Part shown: positions 60,534 to 64,000 of the stretch, piece by piece
Layout: the number at the start of each line of letters is the position of its first letter
How positions within the stretch are numbered: position 1 is the stretch's first letter
NCBI GenBank assembly: GCA_017561935.1
Contig: JAFZBE010000017.1
Coordinates: forward strand, 35,225 to 99,224
Direction: 5' to 3'
From: Bacteroidales bacterium
GTDB taxonomy: Bacteria; Bacteroidota; Bacteroidia; Bacteroidales; UBA3663
Length of the DNA: 64,000 nucleotides
Program-made: the position numbers and the translations under genes
The notes under the pieces: model-generated
What the model saw: only the letters and a program-made list of their open reading frames with translations
What the model was told of the DNA's origin: nothing
Database searches by the model: none

Positions 60534-61616
60534 CTATTTCCCTGCTTGTATGTTGACGATGACGCGCGAATTACTCGGGTCGTTGCTGATGATGGTGAGA
60601 TGTTGGTTGATGCTTCGTTTCTTGGACTTGGCAGGGTTGAAAGTGATGCGCAGTTTGGCGGCTTCACCTGGTTTGAGCGAAGTCTTGTCGAGGGTGGTTT
60701 GGAATGCCTCGATATCATCATACTGAACTTTGCGAATCTGAAGTGTTTCCTTGCCGGTGTTTCGAACTGTTAGTTCGCGGGTACGTGTATTGTCACCTTT
60801 TTCGAAGTCGATGATGGTGTTCGACACTTCGATTTCGGGGGCATTCTGACGTTGCTCTTTGGTGAGTTTGCTGAAGTCCTCCCAGATGTCAGCCAGTAAA
60901 GTGATGCGGTTGTTCTTCATGCGTGTCTCCTGCCCTTTCACGTATATTTCTATCACGTCAGTATGAGTACCCCAGTCCTTTACCTTCTCTGTCTCAAAGG
61001 TCACAAGCACGCGTCCTTGTTGTTTGGGTTCGATGACTTCGGGATCGCAATCTATGTGTATATGCTTGGGCACATTGCGATAAGTGAGCGTCATGGGTGT
61101 ATCTCCCTCGTTATACACTGCGAGAGTGCGGGTGCGGTTGTTGCGGCCGGGATAGACATCGAAGAAGTTGAGTGAAAGAGTCTTTACACGCAAACCTCCA
61201 CCCAACTCTTCGGTGAATGTCTCGCGGATTCCTGTAGAACTGATGACGTTGCCTGTGATGGTGAGCAGCAGCTTTTCGTTCTTGGCATCGTTCGAATAGA
61301 CGTAAATGCTCTTGTCGAATGGTCCGGGACGGCCTTTGGCGTGATACGTCACTACAATCTCTCCCTTCTCGCCAGGGCGCAGTGGCTTCTTGGGATGATC
61401 TGGAGTGGTGCATCCGCAGGTCGCTGTGGCGCGTGTGATGAGCAGAGGGGAATCGCCTTCGTTGGTGAATTCGAACTTTGCAGTCACGTCTCCATCTTTC
61501 TCTTGGATGGTGCCGAAGTCATGGGTGTTGGTCACAAATTTAATCTTCGCATCGGCCCAAAGGGTAGTGACCGAAGTGAAGAATAAAAAGAGGAAAGGAA
61601 GGAATTTTCGCATCAT
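60534..61616 (-). CDS. DUF1573 domain protein
   Basis: A 360-residue exported protein (signal peptide MMRKFLPFLFLFFTSVTTLWA) made of three Ig-like repeats. The first is a typical DUF1573 domain: THDFGTIQEKDGDVTAKFEFTN over two strands, and TRATATCGCTTPDHPKKPL with the conserved CGC. The second and third have NEGDTPMTLTYRNV and VRNTGKETLQIRKV, related ASH-like folds. Such proteins are periplasmic or surface-bound and may help envelope assembly or binding. It follows alaS by 12 bases, so it is likely transcribed with it. Confidence 0.88.
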   Translation of the reverse strand: MMRKFLPFLFLFFTSVTTLWADAKIKFVTNTHDFGTIQEKDGDVTAKFEFTNEGDSPLLITRATATCGCTTPDHPKKPLRPGEKGEIVVTYHAKGRPGPFDKSIYVYSNDAKNEKLLLTITGNVISSTGIRETFTEELGGGLRVKTLSLNFFDVYPGRNNRTRTLAVYNEGDTPMTLTYRNVPKHIHIDCDPEVIEPKQQGRVLVTFETEKVKDWGTHTDVIEIYVKGQETRMKNNRITLLADIWEDFSKLTKEQRQNAPEIEVSNTIIDFEKGDNTRTRELTVRNTGKETLQIRKVQYDDIEAFQTTLDKTSLKPGEAAKLRITFNPAKSKKRSINQHLTIISNDPSNSRVIVNIQAGK

Positions 61617-61628
61617 GGGGTTATAAAG

Positions 61629-64000
61629 TTATCCTCTTATTTCATCGAGGATGTAGTCGATGGCTGCTGGTAGTCCGTCTTCGCTCTTGCCACCTGCTTG
61701 GGCAAAGTGTGGCTGACCGCCGCCGCCTCCGCTGATGAGCCTGGCAGCACCTTTCACTAACTGGCCAGCATTGAGATTACCCTGCTTCACGATATCGTCG
61801 CTGATGGCCACGGTGAGCAGAGGCTTGGTCTGGTAGCTGGTACCTGATACGATGATGGTGTTCTGGTTCTCTTGGCGCAACTGGAAAGCGATGTTTTTGA
61901 TCGAGTCAGGCTCCATTGGACAATGAATCTTGATGACACGCATGCCGTTGATGTCGATGGCACTCTCAGCGAACTTCTGCTTCATTTGCTGCTCCTGCTG
62001 CTTCTTGAATTCAGCAATTTGATGCTTAATGAAACTGTCCTCTTCGAGTTGGTGCTTGATGGCGCTGACGAGGTTGGGCGCATTGTTAAACATCTCCTTC
62101 AGACTCCGTATCATATCCTGCATGTTGTCGAGCGTATCTTCGACAGCCTTGCCGGTGATGGCCTCGATGCGGCGTACGCCTGCAGCTACCGATGACTCTG
62201 ACACAATACGAATCATGCCTATGCGTCCGGTGTTGTTGATATGGGTGCCACCGCAGAGTTCGACACTGGGGCCAAACTTCACGACACGCACTTCATCGCC
62301 GTACTTCTCGCCGAAAAGAGCAATAGCACCCATCTGTCGGGCTTCGTCGATAGGCATGTGACGATGCTCCTCAATAGCGATGCCTTCGCGCACCATCTTG
62401 TTGGCCAGATGTTCCACCTCGCGTATCTCGGCATCGGTCACCTTCTGGAAATGACTGAAGTCGAAGCGTAGGCTCTCGCTGCTTACGTAGGAGCCCTTCT
62501 GCTCGACGTGTGTGCCGAGTACTTTGCGCAGACAGTAGTCGAGGATGTGGGTGGCAGTGTGGTTACATTCGATGGCAATGCGCGACTCCTCATCGACCTT
62601 GGCTACTACAGGAGCAGTGATGTCGGTGGGCAGTTGTTCGACGATATGGACAGCGAGGTTGTTCTCACGCTTGGTATCGATGACTTTGATGGCCTCGCCT
62701 TCGCCAAAGATTAGCATTCCCTTGTCACCTACTTGTCCACCCATCTCACCGTAGAATGGAGTCTTTTCGAGCACAAGCTGGTAGAAGGTTTTGTTCTTCT
62801 GCTTGATGCTGCGGTAGCGAAGCACCTCGGTCTCGGTCTCCAGAAAGTCGTAGCCCACGAAGTCGGTGGTGCCGGCATGGAGTTCCACCCAGTCACCATT
62901 CTCGACAGCGGCAGCATTGCGAGCACGCTCCTTTTGGGCCTGCATATTCACTTTGAAGCCCTCTTCGTCGATGGTCATTCCGTTCTCGCGTGCGATAAGC
63001 TCGGTGAGATCTAACGGGAAACCATAGGTGTCGAAGAGAGTGAAAGCTTCCTTGCCGTCGATTACGGTTTTGCCATCGGCCTTGGTGTCGGCCATGATGT
63101 TCTCAAGGCGCTTGATGCCGCCAGAGAGGGTGCGCAGGAAGCTGTCCTCCTCCTCCTTGATGACTTTCACGATGAGTTCGTTCTGGGCCTTCAGTTCTGG
63201 ATAAGCATCGCCCATGGTTTCGATAAGTACGGGCAAGAGCTTGTAGAGGAAGGCTTCTTTCTGTCCCAGATAGGTGTAAGCATATCGTACGGCGCGACGC
63301 AGGATGCGGCGTATCACATAGCCAGCCTTGGCATTGCTGGGCAACTGACCGTCGGTGATGGCAAATGCAATAGTGCGGATATGGTCGGCGAGGACGCGCA
63401 TGGCCACGTCGGTCTTGGCGTCCTCACCATAGCTGTGGCCGCTGAGTGCACCAATGACCTGAATGATTGGCTGGAAGACGTCGGTGTCGTAGTTCGAGGT
63501 CTTGCCCTGCAAGGTGCGCACCAGGCGCTCGAAGCCCATGCCTGTATCAATCACATGGGCAGGGAGTTTCTCGAGGCTGCCGTCGGCTTTGCGGTTATAC
63601 TGCATGAAGACGAGGTTCCAGATCTCAATCACCTGCGGGTGATCCTTGTTGACAAGTTCACGACCCGGCGTCACGCTCTTCTCGGCCTCTGAACGGCTAT
63701 CGTAGTGTATTTCCGAGCAGGGGCCGCAAGGGCCGGTGTCGCCCATTTCCCAGAAATTGTCATGCTTGTTGCCGTTGAGGATATGGTCACTTGGCAGGAA
63801 GCGTAGCCAAATATCGGCTGCCTCATTGTCACGTTCCAGTCCTTCTTCTTTCGATCCTTCGAAAACGGTAGCATACAGGTTCTTCGGGTCGAGGTGCAGC
63901 TTGTCAACCAAGTATTCCCACGCCCACGAGATGGCTTCCTCCTTGAAGTAGTCGCCAAACGACCAGTTGCCGAGCATCTCGAACATCGTATGGTGGTAGG
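61629..64000 (-). CDS. alaS: Alanyl-tRNA synthetase, nearly complete (5' end outside window)
   Basis: Joins alanine to tRNA-Ala and edits mischarged Ser/Gly. The frame is open to the window edge ([19 protein letters not shown] at the border), so the first 80 or so residues are missing. Visible in order: [15 protein letters not shown] (aminoacylation site), [24 protein letters not shown] helix (here [16 protein letters not shown]), the editing domain with [16 protein letters not shown] and [13 protein letters not shown] zinc ligands, a coiled coil, and the DHHA1 end with [16 protein letters not shown]. All editing ligands (H, H, C, H region) appear intact. Confidence 0.96.
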   Translation of the reverse strand, partial: YHHTMFEMLGNWSFGDYFKEEAISWAWEYLVDKLHLDPKNLYATVFEGSKEEGLERDNEAADIWLRFLPSDHILNGNKHDNFWEMGDTGPCGPCSEIHYDSRSEAEKSVTPGRELVNKDHPQVIEIWNLVFMQYNRKADGSLEKLPAHVIDTGMGFERLVRTLQGKTSNYDTDVFQPIIQVIGALSGHSYGEDAKTDVAMRVLADHIRTIAFAITDGQLPSNAKAGYVIRRILRRAVRYAYTYLGQKEAFLYKLLPVLIETMGDAYPELKAQNELIVKVIKEEEDSFLRTLSGGIKRLENIMADTKADGKTVIDGKEAFTLFDTYGFPLDLTELIARENGMTIDEEGFKVNMQAQKERARNAAAVENGDWVELHAGTTDFVGYDFLETETEVLRYRSIKQKNKTFYQLVLEKTPFYGEMGGQVGDKGMLIFGEGEAIKVIDTKRENNLAVHIVEQLPTDITAPVVAKVDEESRIAIECNHTATHILDYCLRKVLGTHVEQKGSYVSSESLRFDFSHFQKVTDAEIREVEHLANKMVREGIAIEEHRHMPIDEARQMGAIALFGEKYGDEVRVVKFGPSVELCGGTHINNTGRIGMIRIVSESSVAAGVRRIEAITGKAVEDTLDNMQDMIRSLKEMFNNAPNLVSAIKHQLEEDSFIKHQIAEFKKQQEQQMKQKFAESAIDINGMRVIKIHCPMEPDSIKNIAFQLRQENQNTIIVSGTSYQTKPLLTVAISDDIVKQGNLNAGQLVKGAARLISGGGGGQPHFAQAGGKSEDGLPAAIDYILDEIRG

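Overview
The window reads as a Bacteroidales chromosome, most likely Prevotellaceae or a close relative. Supporting signs are the gene order rplM-rpsI-rpsB-tsf, a single-polypeptide SecDF, families that I know mainly from this order (DUF4923, DUF4846, DUF3108, DUF1573, TIGR02757, DUF6250), and many copies of the Bacteroidetes -7 promoter element TAnnTTTG. No mobile-element integrase, transposase or CRISPR array is visible. The genus is an inference; no rRNA is present to confirm it.

Layout. 1-5088: the end of nadK, a YigZ-family gene, a secreted beta-propeller glycosidase, a secreted protein of unknown function and a Wzx-type flippase. 5108-11253: an AT-rich accessory block with nine copies of a 42-bp hairpin repeat, then a 1566-residue exonuclease/RecQ/UvrD fusion helicase, then three small genes (a membrane protein, a VbhA-like antitoxin without a Fic partner, and a membrane-anchored Lys/Glu-rich coiled coil). 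11272-31382: a long one-directional surface-polysaccharide locus with acyltransferases (one tandem pair, one interrupted by a stop codon), four glycosyltransferases, two Wzy-like polymerases, a CotH-type kinase, a nucleotidyltransferase, an alpha-L-rhamnosidase, a potassium channel and a DUF4846/M15 peptidase fusion. Base composition varies along it, which suggests assembly by transfer.

31446-46082: mostly core or general genes (DUF3108 protein, Ig-like lipoprotein, secDF, fmt, a glycosyltransferase, a phosphoribosyltransferase, a HAD phosphatase, an EamA transporter, GH2 beta-galactosidase, TIGR02757). 46249-49382: the ribosomal block L13-S9 and S2-EF-Ts, each preceded by a structured leader, and tRNA-Pro(CGG). 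49398-64000, all on the minus strand: DUF4923, a two-domain CBM20 protein, an outer-membrane barrel, a ClC channel, the sugar-phosphate transferase that starts polysaccharide synthesis, TsaC/Sua5, a large rhamnogalacturonan-lyase-like secreted protein, malate dehydrogenase, a DUF1573 protein and the bulk of alaS.

How parts fit together. The initiating transferase (53703), the flippase (3556) and the glycosyltransferase/polymerase cluster (11272-29774) could together form a Wzx/Wzy pathway even though they are dispersed. The rhamnosidase, beta-galactosidase, beta-propeller glycosidase and lyase-like protein point to plant or mucosal glycan use. A recurring theme is short, low-complexity tandem or dispersed repeats (periods of 7, 12, 27 and 42 bp, and a GAACC-type family). 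They sit between genes and, in two cases, inside reading frames without breaking them.
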